Below are positions 1-7,754 of a stretch of DNA of 64,000 bases, piece after piece; the stretch's first letter is position 1, and each line of letters starts with the position of its first letter. The stretch spans positions 806,001-870,000 of the forward strand of contig NZ_CP040932.1 of the NCBI RefSeq assembly GCF_006351965.1. The letters are read 5' to 3'. This DNA comes from Oceanicola sp. D3 (GTDB taxonomy: Bacteria; Pseudomonadota; Alphaproteobacteria; Rhodobacterales; Rhodobacteraceae). The notes under the pieces were generated by a model. The model saw only the letters and a list, made by a program, of their open reading frames with translations. It was not told where the DNA came from and ran no database searches. Both the position numbers and the translations under genes were made by a program.

Positions 1-1
1 C

Positions 2-334
2 CCGGCGGTGAAACAGCTGATCGAAGAAAACTACTTCGTCGTGCAGCTCAACATGTTCGGCGACATCGAGGTTGTCGATTTCGACGGCGAGGCAATGGCC
101 GAGAAAGACATGGTCAAACGCTGGAACGCCCTCTTCACCCCAACGATTCTCTTCTTTCCTGAGGAGGTCGCCGCTGGGCAAACCGGGGCCGAGGCCGCCG
201 TTGTCACCATGCCGGGCGCCTTCGGCAAATGGACCACGATCAACCTGCTCAACTGGGTGCTGGAAAAGGGCTATGAAGGCGAAGAACCTTTTCAAAAGTA
301 TCACGCCCGCAAGTTTTCCGAGCAGCAGGGATAG
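2..334 (+). CDS. soxW: SoxW, periplasmic thioredoxin (C-terminal part only)
   Basis: The 5' end lies outside the window; the reading frame is open from base 2, so the GTG at 8 is not the true start. The visible 110 residues are the C-terminal part of a thioredoxin fold, with the cis-proline segment FTPTILFFP about 40 residues in. The CxxC active site must lie upstream. In Paracoccus, SoxW is a periplasmic thioredoxin that receives electrons through SoxV and keeps the SoxY cysteine reduced. Its position directly before soxX fits the Paracoccus order soxVWXYZ. The family assignment is from fold and context and is fairly secure. Confidence 0.85.
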   Translation, partial: PAVKQLIEENYFVVQLNMFGDIEVVDFDGEAMAEKDMVKRWNALFTPTILFFPEEVAAGQTGAEAAVVTMPGAFGKWTTINLLNWVLEKGYEGEEPFQKYHARKFSEQQG

Positions 335-361
335 GCGAATGCTGCAGTGCAACATAATCAA

Positions 362-381
362 AAATTCAGGTAAATGAATTT
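362..381. promoter_or_regulatory. Candidate SoxR (ArsR-family) operator between soxW and soxX
   Basis: A perfect inverted repeat, AAATTCA at 362-368 and TGAATTT at 375-381 with a 6-bp spacer, contains ATTC-N8-GAAT (364-379). That is the operator pattern of persulfide-sensing ArsR-family repressors such as SqrR and BigR. In Paracoccus pantotrophus the ArsR-family repressor SoxR binds the soxS-soxV and soxW-soxX gaps, so the location matches. SoxR binding here is inferred; the repressor gene is not in the window. Confidence 0.75.
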
Positions 382-463
382 GTTGTTGCGGCCTCGCGCC
401 TATCTGCGCTACCGTATACAGACGAGGCAGCGGGCTCGCGCCCGGCTACCCAAGGGAGGGACC

Positions 464-949
464 ATGAAAAAAACACTCGGAGCGATCGTCGCCCTGTCTC
501 TGGCTGCAGCCACAGGCGCGGCCATGGCCGAAACCGTCGCACCCACCGCCGTCGTCTACGACGAATACGGTGCCATCGAGGGGTCGCTGACCGGCGCGCC
601 GGGCGATGTCGCCAACGGCGCCGTGCTGATGAACAAGGGCTCGGGCAACTGCGTGGCCTGCCACCAAATCTCGGCCCTGCCCGAACTGGCGTTCCAGGGC
701 GAGATCGGCCCGCCGCTGGACGGCGCAGGCAGCCGCTGGAGCGAAGCCGAACTGCGCGGCATCGTCGCCAACGCCAAGAAAACTTTCGAAGGCACCATGA
801 TGCCGTCGTTCTACAAGACCGAAGGCTTCATCCGTCTGGGCAATGCCTACACCGGCAAGGCCCATGCTGATGGCGAGGTGGCCCCGCTGCTCACCGCCGA
901 ACAGATCGAAGACGTCGTCGCCTTTCTGATGACGCTCAAGGACGAGTAA
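464..949 (+). CDS. soxX: SoxX, monoheme c-type cytochrome subunit of SoxAX
   Basis: SoxX pairs with SoxA to attach thiosulfate oxidatively to the SoxY cysteine in the periplasm. The ATG at 464 has the Shine-Dalgarno GGGAGGG (455-461) just upstream and starts a Sec signal peptide ending near AMAE, so the longer in-frame start at 374 is rejected. The product has 161 residues, with one heme motif CVACH at residues 63-67 and a candidate distal methionine in MMPSFY near residue 113. It is the first gene after the candidate SoxR operator and is followed by soxY after a 46-bp gap. Confidence 0.95.
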   Translation: MKKTLGAIVALSLAAATGAAMAETVAPTAVVYDEYGAIEGSLTGAPGDVANGAVLMNKGSGNCVACHQISALPELAFQGEIGPPLDGAGSRWSEAELRGIVANAKKTFEGTMMPSFYKTEGFIRLGNAYTGKAHADGEVAPLLTAEQIEDVVAFLMTLKDE

Positions 950-995
950 CAGACCCACAGCCGCGCCCGCACCGGCGGGCCGCATAGGAGGCACC

Positions 996-1415
996 ATGAT
1001 CCTGACAAGACGAGACACCCTGCTTCTGGGCGCGGGCGCCGCACTGGCCGCCACGCTGCCCATGCCCGCCATGGCCGACGCCGTGGCCGATCTCATCGCC
1101 GAATTCACTGGCGGGGCCGACGTGGCCGAAGGCGGCGTTGACATCGACGCGCCCGAAATCGCGGAGAACGGTAACACCGTGCCGATCGGCGTGAGCGCCG
1201 AGGGCGCAGAGAGCATCATGGTGCTGGCCACGGGCAACCCCACGCCCGCCGTCGCCACCTTCACCTTCGGCCCGCTGGCCGCCAGCCAGGCCGGGTCCAC
1301 CCGCATCCGCCTCGCCAAGACCCAGGATGTCGTGGCCGTGGCCAAAATGTCCGACGGCAGCTTCAAGCGGGCGTCGGCAACCGTGAAGGTCACCATCGGC
1401 GGCTGCGGCGGCTGA
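996..1415 (+). CDS. soxY: SoxY, sulfur-carrier subunit of SoxYZ
   Basis: SoxY carries the pathway intermediates covalently on a cysteine near its C terminus. The 139-residue product ends in the diagnostic GGCGG tail, which puts the carrier cysteine at residue 137. The N terminus has a twin-arginine type signal (TRRDTLLLGAG) ending near AMA. SoxYZ is exported as a folded complex, so the partner SoxZ next door needs no signal of its own. A strong Shine-Dalgarno (AGGAGG) precedes the ATG. Confidence 0.96.
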   Translation: MILTRRDTLLLGAGAALAATLPMPAMADAVADLIAEFTGGADVAEGGVDIDAPEIAENGNTVPIGVSAEGAESIMVLATGNPTPAVATFTFGPLAASQAGSTRIRLAKTQDVVAVAKMSDGSFKRASATVKVTIGGCGG

Positions 1416-1442
1416 GGCAGAGAGTTAGAGGAGACAAGCAAA

Positions 1443-1772
1443 ATGGCATCTGGTGTCAAACCCCGCGTCAAAGTCCCCAAGTCGGCCTCTGCCGGCGAGG
1501 CGATCACGATCAAAACGCTGATCTCGCACCCCATGGAGAGCGGCCAGCGCAAGGACGGCGACGGCAACGTCATTCCCCGTTCGATCATCAATCAGTTCAC
1601 CTGCACCTTCAACGGCGAGACCGTGATCGACGTGAAGATGGAGCCCGCGATCTCGACCAACCCCTACTTTGAATTCGAGGCCACCGTGCCCGAGTCGGGG
1701 ACCTTCGAGTTCACATGGCAGGACGACGACGGCTCAACCTACACCGAGTCCAAGGAAATCACCGTCGGCTGA
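1443..1772 (+). CDS. soxZ: SoxZ, partner subunit of the SoxYZ carrier
   Basis: SoxZ is a small immunoglobulin-like beta-sandwich protein that forms the SoxYZ heterodimer. The 109-residue product has no signal peptide, as expected for a protein co-exported with SoxY. The N-terminal PRVKVPKSASAGEAITIKTL and the terminal FEFTWQDDDGSTY are typical of the family. It lies 27 bp after soxY in the same operon. Confidence 0.96.
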   Translation: MASGVKPRVKVPKSASAGEAITIKTLISHPMESGQRKDGDGNVIPRSIINQFTCTFNGETVIDVKMEPAISTNPYFEFEATVPESGTFEFTWQDDDGSTYTESKEITVG

Positions 1773-1802
1773 TCGCCGCCGCGCACGTTCAGGGAGGGAC
1801 GC

Positions 1803-2663
1803 GTGACAAAAGCAAGCAAACGCGCAAGCTACATCGCACTCATAGCGGCTTCCGCCTTCGCGGTGGCCGCCCATGCCGGACCGGATGAAGACAGCCTCGT
1901 CATCAATGGCGAGACCGAGATCGTCACCGAAACGGCCGCCCCCGACCACCTGTCGGATGCCATCGATACGATCTACTCCGGCTGGCGCTTCCGCACCGAC
2001 GAAACCCAGTCGCTCGAAATGGACGACTTCGACAACCCCGGTATGCTCACCGTGGATGCCGCGATGGATGCCTATTCCACCGCCGAAGGCTCCGCCGGCA
2101 AAAGCTGTCAGGGCTGCCACGAAGGCGTCGAAAGCTTTGCGGGCCTGACGCCAACCATGCCCAAGGTCGATGAAGAGACCGGCAAGCTGGTGACGATGGA
2201 AGATCAGATCAATACCTGCCGCACCGAGCGGATGGGGGCCGATGCCTGGAAGTGGTCGGGCAACGACATGCAGGGCATGGTCGCCCTGATCGGCCTGCAA
2301 TCGCGCGGCATGCCGATGAGCGTGGCCATCGACGGGCCCGCCGCCCCCTTCTGGGAGCAGGGCAAGGAGATGTATTACACCCGCTACGGCCAGCTTGAGC
2401 TGTCCTGCGCCAATTGCCACGAAGACAACTACGGCAACATGATCCGCGCCGACCACCTCAGCCAGGGGCAAACCAACGGCTTCCCCACCTACCGGCTGAA
2501 GCAGGCCAAGCTGATCTCCAAGCACAACCGCTTCCGTGGCTGCATCCGCGATACCCGCGCCGAGACCTTCGCCGAAGGCTCCGACGAGTTCCGCGCGCTG
2601 GAGCTTTACGTCGCCTCGCGCGGCAACGGTCTCTCGGTCGAAACTCCGGCAGTTCGCCAGTAA
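1803..2663 (+). CDS. soxA: SoxA, diheme c-type cytochrome, catalytic subunit of SoxAX
   Basis: SoxA catalyses the conjugation of thiosulfate to SoxY. It starts at GTG 1803 behind a GGGAGGG Shine-Dalgarno, with a Sec signal ending near AAHA. Both heme motifs are present (CQGCH at 102-106 and CANCH at 202-206), so it is the diheme type rather than the monoheme type of some thiobacilli. The FRGCIR motif gives Cys247, the heme ligand that carries a persulfide in studied SoxA proteins. The product has 286 residues. A terminator-like hairpin follows at 2670. Confidence 0.96.
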   Translation: MTKASKRASYIALIAASAFAVAAHAGPDEDSLVINGETEIVTETAAPDHLSDAIDTIYSGWRFRTDETQSLEMDDFDNPGMLTVDAAMDAYSTAEGSAGKSCQGCHEGVESFAGLTPTMPKVDEETGKLVTMEDQINTCRTERMGADAWKWSGNDMQGMVALIGLQSRGMPMSVAIDGPAAPFWEQGKEMYYTRYGQLELSCANCHEDNYGNMIRADHLSQGQTNGFPTYRLKQAKLISKHNRFRGCIRDTRAETFAEGSDEFRALELYVASRGNGLSVETPAVRQ

Positions 2664-2669
2664 GCTAGG

Positions 2670-2699
2670 CCCGCGTCGGAGTGATCCGGCGCGGGTTTT
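2670..2699 (+). terminator. Terminator-like hairpin inside the sox operon (soxA/soxB gap)
   Basis: An 11-bp stem (2670-2680 with 2685-2695, one T-G wobble) closed by a GTGA tetraloop is followed by TTTT at 2696-2699. This is the form of a rho-independent terminator. It starts 7 bases after the soxA stop and lies 51 bases before soxB. It could attenuate transcription so that soxXYZA is made in excess of soxBCDEF, or protect the 3' end of the upstream mRNA. Confidence 0.75.
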
Positions 2700-2750
2700 C
2701 TGTCCCCGACAGATGCATACATGCGCATATAACTAAAGGATGAGTCTTCC

Positions 2751-4448
2751 ATGATCTCCCGCCGCGATTTCCTTCAAGTCGGCATGGCCGCTTCCGCCCT
2801 CCTCGGCACCTCCGGCTTCGGCAACTGGGCCCGCCTCTCGGCGCAGCAGGCCCTGACGCAAGATCAGCTTCTGGAGTTCGACACCTTCGGCAACGTCTCC
2901 CTCATCCACGTCACCGATATCCACGCGCAGCTGAAGCCCGTCTACTTCCGCGAGCCCTCCGTCAACCTCGGCGTCGGTGCCAACAAGGGCGCGGTGCCCC
3001 ACGTCACCGGCGCCGACTTCCGCCGCCTCTACGGCATCGAAGATGGCACCCCCTCGCACTACGCCCTCTCCTCCGGTGATTTCTCTGCCCTTGCCGCGCA
3101 ATACGGCCGCGTCGGTGGCATGGACCGCGTCGCCACCGTCATCAATGCCATCCGCGCCGACCGCCCCGATGCCCTCCTGCTCGATGGTGGCGACACATGG
3201 CACGGCTCCTACACCTGCCTGAAGACGCAAGGGCAGGACATGGTCAACGTGATGAACGCCTTGCGCCCCGACGCCATGACCTTCCACTGGGAGTTCACGC
3301 TGGGCTCCGACCGCGTGAACGAGATCGTCGAGGGCCTCCCCTTCGCCGCCCTCGGCCAAAACATCTTCGACGCCGAATGGGACGAACCCGCCGAGCTTTT
3401 CGCCCCCTACAAGATGTTCGAGCGCGGCGGCACCAAGATCGCCGTCATCGGCCAGGCCTTCCCCTACATGCCCATCGCCAACCCCGGCTGGATGTTTCCC
3501 GAGTATTCCTTCGGCATCCGTGACGAGCATATGGCCGCAGTGGTGGAGGAGGCCCGCGCCGCCGGGGCCGAGGTGGTCGTCGTGCTCTCCCACAACGGCT
3601 TTGACGTCGACAAGAAGATGGCCTCCGTCGTGCCAGGGATCGACGTGATCCTCTCCGGCCACACCCACGATGCGCTCCCCGAGCCGGTGGTGGTGGGCGA
3701 CACCATCGTGGTGGCCTCCGGCTCCCACGGCAAGTTCGTCTCCCGGGTGGATCTCGACGTGCGCGATGGCCGGATGATGGGCTACCGCCACAAGCTCATC
3801 CCCATCTTCTCCGACGTCATCGCCGCCGACCCGGAGATGACCGCCCTCATCGACGAACAACGCGCGCCCTACGAGGCCGAGATGGCCGAAGTGATCGGTC
3901 AGAACGACACCACCCTCTACCGCCGCGGCAACTTCAATGGCACATGGGACGACCTGATCTGCGACGCCCTCCTCTCCGAGCGCGACGCCCAGATCGCCAT
4001 GTCCCCCGGCGTCCGCTGGGGCGCCTCGATGATCCCGGGGCAGGACATCACCCGCGAGGACATCTTCAACGTCACTTCCATGACCTATCCCAACGCCTAC
4101 CGCACTGAAATGACGGGCGAGTTCATCAAGGTCATCCTCGAAGACGTGGCCGACAACATCTTCAACCCCGACCCCTACTACCAGCAGGGCGGCGACATGG
4201 TCCGCATCGGCGGCATGGGCTACCAGATCGACATCAACAAGCCCCAGGGCGAGCGCATCTCGGGCATGACCCTGCTCTCCTCCGGCGAAGCCATCGACCC
4301 TGCCAAGAGCTACACCGTCGCCGGCTGGGCTTCGGTGAACGAAGGCACTGAAGGCCCGCCCATCTGGGATGTGGTCGAAAGCCATATCAAGAAACTCGGC
4401 ACGGTCACCGCAGGTGACCATGACAACGTGAAAGTGGTGGTCGACTGA
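2751..4448 (+). CDS. soxB: SoxB, thiosulfohydrolase (dimanganese)
   Basis: SoxB hydrolyses the terminal sulfone of SoxY-bound intermediates and releases sulfate in the periplasm. It belongs to the 5'-nucleotidase/metallophosphatase family. The 565-residue product starts with a twin-arginine signal (SRRDFLQVGMAASALL). Metal-site motifs are visible in order: HVTDIHAQ, LLDGGDTWHG, HWEFTLG, LSHNGFD and SGHTHD. Shine-Dalgarno AAAGGA sits 10 bases before the ATG. The preceding hairpin raises the question of whether soxB also has its own promoter; TATAAC at 2728-2733 is the only hint. Confidence 0.96.
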   Translation: MISRRDFLQVGMAASALLGTSGFGNWARLSAQQALTQDQLLEFDTFGNVSLIHVTDIHAQLKPVYFREPSVNLGVGANKGAVPHVTGADFRRLYGIEDGTPSHYALSSGDFSALAAQYGRVGGMDRVATVINAIRADRPDALLLDGGDTWHGSYTCLKTQGQDMVNVMNALRPDAMTFHWEFTLGSDRVNEIVEGLPFAALGQNIFDAEWDEPAELFAPYKMFERGGTKIAVIGQAFPYMPIANPGWMFPEYSFGIRDEHMAAVVEEARAAGAEVVVVLSHNGFDVDKKMASVVPGIDVILSGHTHDALPEPVVVGDTIVVASGSHGKFVSRVDLDVRDGRMMGYRHKLIPIFSDVIAADPEMTALIDEQRAPYEAEMAEVIGQNDTTLYRRGNFNGTWDDLICDALLSERDAQIAMSPGVRWGASMIPGQDITREDIFNVTSMTYPNAYRTEMTGEFIKVILEDVADNIFNPDPYYQQGGDMVRIGGMGYQIDINKPQGERISGMTLLSSGEAIDPAKSYTVAGWASVNEGTEGPPIWDVVESHIKKLGTVTAGDHDNVKVVVD

Positions 4449-4490
4449 CCACCACCCACACCCCCCCCCGTGAATGAGGAGCACACCCCC

Positions 4491-5756
4491 ATGAGCGACG
4501 ATCTCAAACTCTCCCGCCGCGCCGTTCTGGCCGGCACCGCGGCCGCAGCCGCTGGCACGCTGGCCACGCAGGCCCGCGCCGAAGGTGATCCGCTGATCAC
4601 CGAGGTGCAGGAATGGGCCAGCGGGCTGGGCGAAGGCGTCGATGCCACCCCCTACGGCATGCCTATCGAGTATGAAGCCGACGTGGTGCGCCGCAACGTG
4701 CCCTGGCTCACCGCCGATCCGATCTCCTCCATCAACTTCACCCCGATTCACGCGCTCGACGGCACCATCACGCCACAAGGCTGCGCCTTCGAGCGCCATC
4801 ACTCCGGTGCCATCGAGCTGAAGAAGGAAGATTACCGGCTGATGATCAACGGCCTCGTGGGCCAGCCGCTCGTCTTCACCTACGCCGATCTGGAGCGCTT
4901 CCCGCGCGAAAACCATGTGTATTTCTGCGAATGTGCCGCCAATACCGGCATGGAATGGGCCGGGGCCCAGCTCAATGGCGCCCAGTTCACCCACGGCATG
5001 ATCCACAACATGGAATATACCGGCATCCCCCTGCGCACGCTTCTGGCCGAGGCGGGCTATGATGGCACCACCGAGGGCCGCTGGGTTTATGTCGAAGGAG
5101 CTGACGCCTCCTCCAACGGGCGCTCGATCCCGATGGAAAAGGCGCTTGATGACGTGCTCGTTGCCTTCAAGGCCAACGGCGAGGCTTTGCGTAAAGAGCA
5201 CGGGTACCCAGTGCGCCTCGTCGTTCCCGGCTGGGAGGGCAACATGTGGATCAAGTGGCTGCGTCGCATCGAGGTCACAGATGCCGCCGTCGAAAGCCGC
5301 GAAGAAACCTCCAAATACACCGACACGCTGGCCGATGGCACCGCGCGCAAGTGGACATGGGTGATGGATGCCAAATCCGTCGTCACCTCGCCCTCGCCGC
5401 AAGCCCCCATCACTCACGGCCCCGGCCCGCTGGTCATCACCGGCATGGCCTGGTCGGGCCACGGGCGCATCACCCGCGTGGATGTGTCCAAGGACGGCGG
5501 CAAAACCTGGGAGACGGCCCGCTTGGGGCGCACCCAGGGCGACACCAAGGCGCTCACCCGCTTCTACCTCGATACCGAGTGGGATGGCTCCGAGATGCTG
5601 CTGCAAAGCCGCGCGATGGACGAAACCGGCTACGTCCAGCCCACCAAGACCCAGCTGCGCGAGGTGCGCGGGCTGAACTCGGTCTACCACAACAACTGCA
5701 TCCAGACCTGGCATGTAAACACCGACGGGAGCGCTGAAAATGTCGAAGTTTCTTAA
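4491..5756 (+). CDS. soxC: SoxC, molybdenum-cofactor subunit of sulfane dehydrogenase Sox(CD)2
   Basis: SoxC oxidises the sulfane sulfur left on SoxY, a six-electron step passed to SoxD. Start 4491 is chosen because it begins a twin-arginine signal (SRRAVLAGTAAAAAGTLA) and has GAGGAG upstream; an in-frame GTG at 4470 is rejected. The 421-residue product has the sulfite-oxidase fold, with the Mo-ligand cysteine in ECAANTGMEW and a C-terminal dimerisation domain. Its end overlaps soxD by 17 bp, which suggests translational coupling of the two subunits. Presence of soxCD predicts complete oxidation to sulfate without sulfur globules. Confidence 0.95.
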   Translation: MSDDLKLSRRAVLAGTAAAAAGTLATQARAEGDPLITEVQEWASGLGEGVDATPYGMPIEYEADVVRRNVPWLTADPISSINFTPIHALDGTITPQGCAFERHHSGAIELKKEDYRLMINGLVGQPLVFTYADLERFPRENHVYFCECAANTGMEWAGAQLNGAQFTHGMIHNMEYTGIPLRTLLAEAGYDGTTEGRWVYVEGADASSNGRSIPMEKALDDVLVAFKANGEALRKEHGYPVRLVVPGWEGNMWIKWLRRIEVTDAAVESREETSKYTDTLADGTARKWTWVMDAKSVVTSPSPQAPITHGPGPLVITGMAWSGHGRITRVDVSKDGGKTWETARLGRTQGDTKALTRFYLDTEWDGSEMLLQSRAMDETGYVQPTKTQLREVRGLNSVYHNNCIQTWHVNTDGSAENVEVS

Positions 5757-7020
5757 TATCTTCGCCCCCACGATGGGGGGCACCGCCGTTCTCCTCGGCT
5801 CCGCCTATATCCTCGCCGATCAGTTCGTCGCCGACATCCCCGCCCCCCTGCGCGGCCAAAGCGTGCCCGCCGCATCAGCCCAAAGCGCGCCCGAACCCAA
5901 GGCCGAAGAGACGGCGCAAGCCGCCGATGAGGCCGCCCCCGCCGAGGCGGCAGCCGAGGGCGTTCCGGTAACACAGGCCAAATTCGGCCTCGGTCGCCCC
6001 GCCACCGAAGATGAAATCGCCGCTTGGGATGTAAAGGTCATGCCCGATGGCCGCGGCCTTCCGCCCGGCTCCGGCTCCGTCGAAGACGGCGAGGTGCTGT
6101 TTTCCGAAAACTGCGCCGTCTGCCACGGCGAATTTGCCGAAGGCTCCGGCAACTGGCCCAAACTCGCGGGCGGCGACGGCACCCTCGCCGATGAAGACCC
6201 GCTCAAGACCGTCGGCTCCTACTGGCCCTACCTCTCGACCACATGGGATTACGTCCATCGCTCCATGCCCTTCGGCGCGGCACAAACCCTCTCGGCGGAT
6301 GATACCTACGCCATCACCGCCTACATCCTCTATTCCAACTTCCTCGTCGAAGACGACTTCGTGCTCACCCGCGAAAACTTTCTCGACGTCGAAATGCCTA
6401 ACGCCAACGGCTTCATCGTCGATGACCGGGCAGAAACCGAATACCCGAACTGGCGCACCGAGCCCTGCATGGAAAACTGTAAGGACAGCGTCGAAATCAC
6501 CATGCGCGCCACTGTGCTCGATGTGACCCCGGAAGAGGAAGGCGCATCCGAGGCCGCTCCGGCTGAGGAGGCCGCCTCCGAGATGGTGGTCGAAAACCCC
6601 GTGGAGGAAACCGCCGACGCCGGGGCCGAAGCCGTGGTTGAGGAGGCTGCTTCCGAAGAAACCCCCGTCGAAGAAACCATGGCCGCCGCTCCCGCCGACC
6701 CGGAGCTGATCGCCGCAGGCGAAAAGGTCTTCCGCAAGTGCAAGGCCTGCCACCAAGTGGGCGAGGGTGCCGAAAACAAGACCGGCCCCCAGCTCAACGG
6801 CATCATGGGCCGCACGGCAGGCACCGTTGAGGGCTTCCGATATTCCAAGGCGATGGCCGAGGCAGGCGAGGCCGGCCTCACATGGAACAGCGAAACCCTC
6901 GCCGGATTTCTGACCAAGCCCAAAGCCTTCCTGAAGGGCACCAAAATGTCCTTCAACGGCCTGCGCAAGGAAAGTGATATCGAGGCGGTCGAAGCCTATC
7001 TGGGGTCGTTCGCTGAATGA
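5740..7020 (+). CDS. soxD: SoxD, diheme cytochrome subunit of Sox(CD)2
   Basis: SoxD accepts electrons from SoxC and passes them to small cytochromes. The 426-residue product begins with an uncleaved-looking hydrophobic N-terminal segment or signal. Domain 1 carries CAVCH at 125-129 and domain 2 carries CKACH at 334-338. Between them lies an unusually acidic, alanine-rich linker (roughly residues 262-322, repeated EEAAS and VEE units) of low complexity, probably flexible. The gene overlaps both neighbours: soxC by 17 bp and soxE by 4 bp. Confidence 0.95.
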   Translation: MSKFLNIFAPTMGGTAVLLGSAYILADQFVADIPAPLRGQSVPAASAQSAPEPKAEETAQAADEAAPAEAAAEGVPVTQAKFGLGRPATEDEIAAWDVKVMPDGRGLPPGSGSVEDGEVLFSENCAVCHGEFAEGSGNWPKLAGGDGTLADEDPLKTVGSYWPYLSTTWDYVHRSMPFGAAQTLSADDTYAITAYILYSNFLVEDDFVLTRENFLDVEMPNANGFIVDDRAETEYPNWRTEPCMENCKDSVEITMRATVLDVTPEEEGASEAAPAEEAASEMVVENPVEETADAGAEAVVEEAASEETPVEETMAAAPADPELIAAGEKVFRKCKACHQVGEGAENKTGPQLNGIMGRTAGTVEGFRYSKAMAEAGEAGLTWNSETLAGFLTKPKAFLKGTKMSFNGLRKESDIEAVEAYLGSFAE

Positions 7021-7724
7021 TCCGTCCCCGCGCCGCCCTTCTCATCGCCGCGCTCGGCCTCGCGCCGGGCGCGGCGCTCGCGTCCGAGGTCGGGGATGCG
7101 GAGCGCGGCGAGGCGGCTTTCTCCAAATGCAAAGGCTGCCACCAGCTTGGCCCCGAGGCCACCAATCGCATCGGTCCCCACCTCAACACCCTCTTCGGCC
7201 GCCGCGCCGCCTCGCTTGAGGGCTTCCGCTACTCCAACGCCTTCAAGCGGGCCGGGGCCAAGGGCCTTGAGTGGCACGCCGATACGCTCGATGCCTTTCT
7301 CGAAAACCCCAAGCAACTCGTCCCCGGCACCCGTATGAGCTATCGCGGCGAGGCGGATCCGCAGGTGCGCGCCGACCTCATCGCCTACCTGCGCCGCTTC
7401 TCCGACTCTCCCGCCAATATTCCCGAGGCCGATCCAACGGCCCAAGCCACCGACCACGACCTTGATCCGGCGATCCTCGCTCTGACGGGCGATCCGGAGT
7501 ATGGTGAATATCTGGCGTCGGAGTGCACCACCTGCCACCAGACCTCCGGCGGTGACGAGGGCATCCCCTCCATCACCCTCTGGCCGGAGGAAGATTTCGT
7601 CATCGCCATGCACGCCTACAAGCAAAAGACGCGCACGCACCCGGTGATGAACATGGTCGCCGGACGCCTCGGCGACGAAGAGATCGCGGCGCTGGCCGCC
7701 TATTTTGCGACCCTGGAGGAGTAA
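7017..7724 (+). CDS. soxE: SoxE, diheme c-type cytochrome
   Basis: SoxE is a periplasmic electron carrier coded next to soxCD. The 235-residue product has a Sec signal ending near ALAS and two heme motifs, CKGCH at 38-42 and CTTCH at 170-174. The first domain resembles the second domain of SoxD (shared CxGCHQLG/CxACHQVG and EGFRYSNAF/EGFRYSKAM segments), suggesting duplication. The start ATG overlaps the soxD stop (ATGA). The electron acceptor downstream of it is not visible here. Confidence 0.9.
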   Translation: MIRPRAALLIAALGLAPGAALASEVGDAERGEAAFSKCKGCHQLGPEATNRIGPHLNTLFGRRAASLEGFRYSNAFKRAGAKGLEWHADTLDAFLENPKQLVPGTRMSYRGEADPQVRADLIAYLRRFSDSPANIPEADPTAQATDHDLDPAILALTGDPEYGEYLASECTTCHQTSGGDEGIPSITLWPEEDFVIAMHAYKQKTRTHPVMNMVAGRLGDEEIAALAAYFATLEE

Positions 7725-7754
7725 AGGGGCCGCATAGAACAGGGAGGAGTACAC

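Noticed and set aside
2728-2733. TATAAC before soxB as a promoter
   Set aside because: No -35 element at suitable spacing was seen, and the predicted transcript would start inside the ribosome-binding region; noted only as a hint.
2733-5783. A 1016-codon open frame on the minus strand across soxB and soxC
   Set aside because: It is the shadow of strongly coding plus-strand genes in high-GC DNA; the translation is a low-complexity Gly/Val/His/Asp mix without domain motifs.
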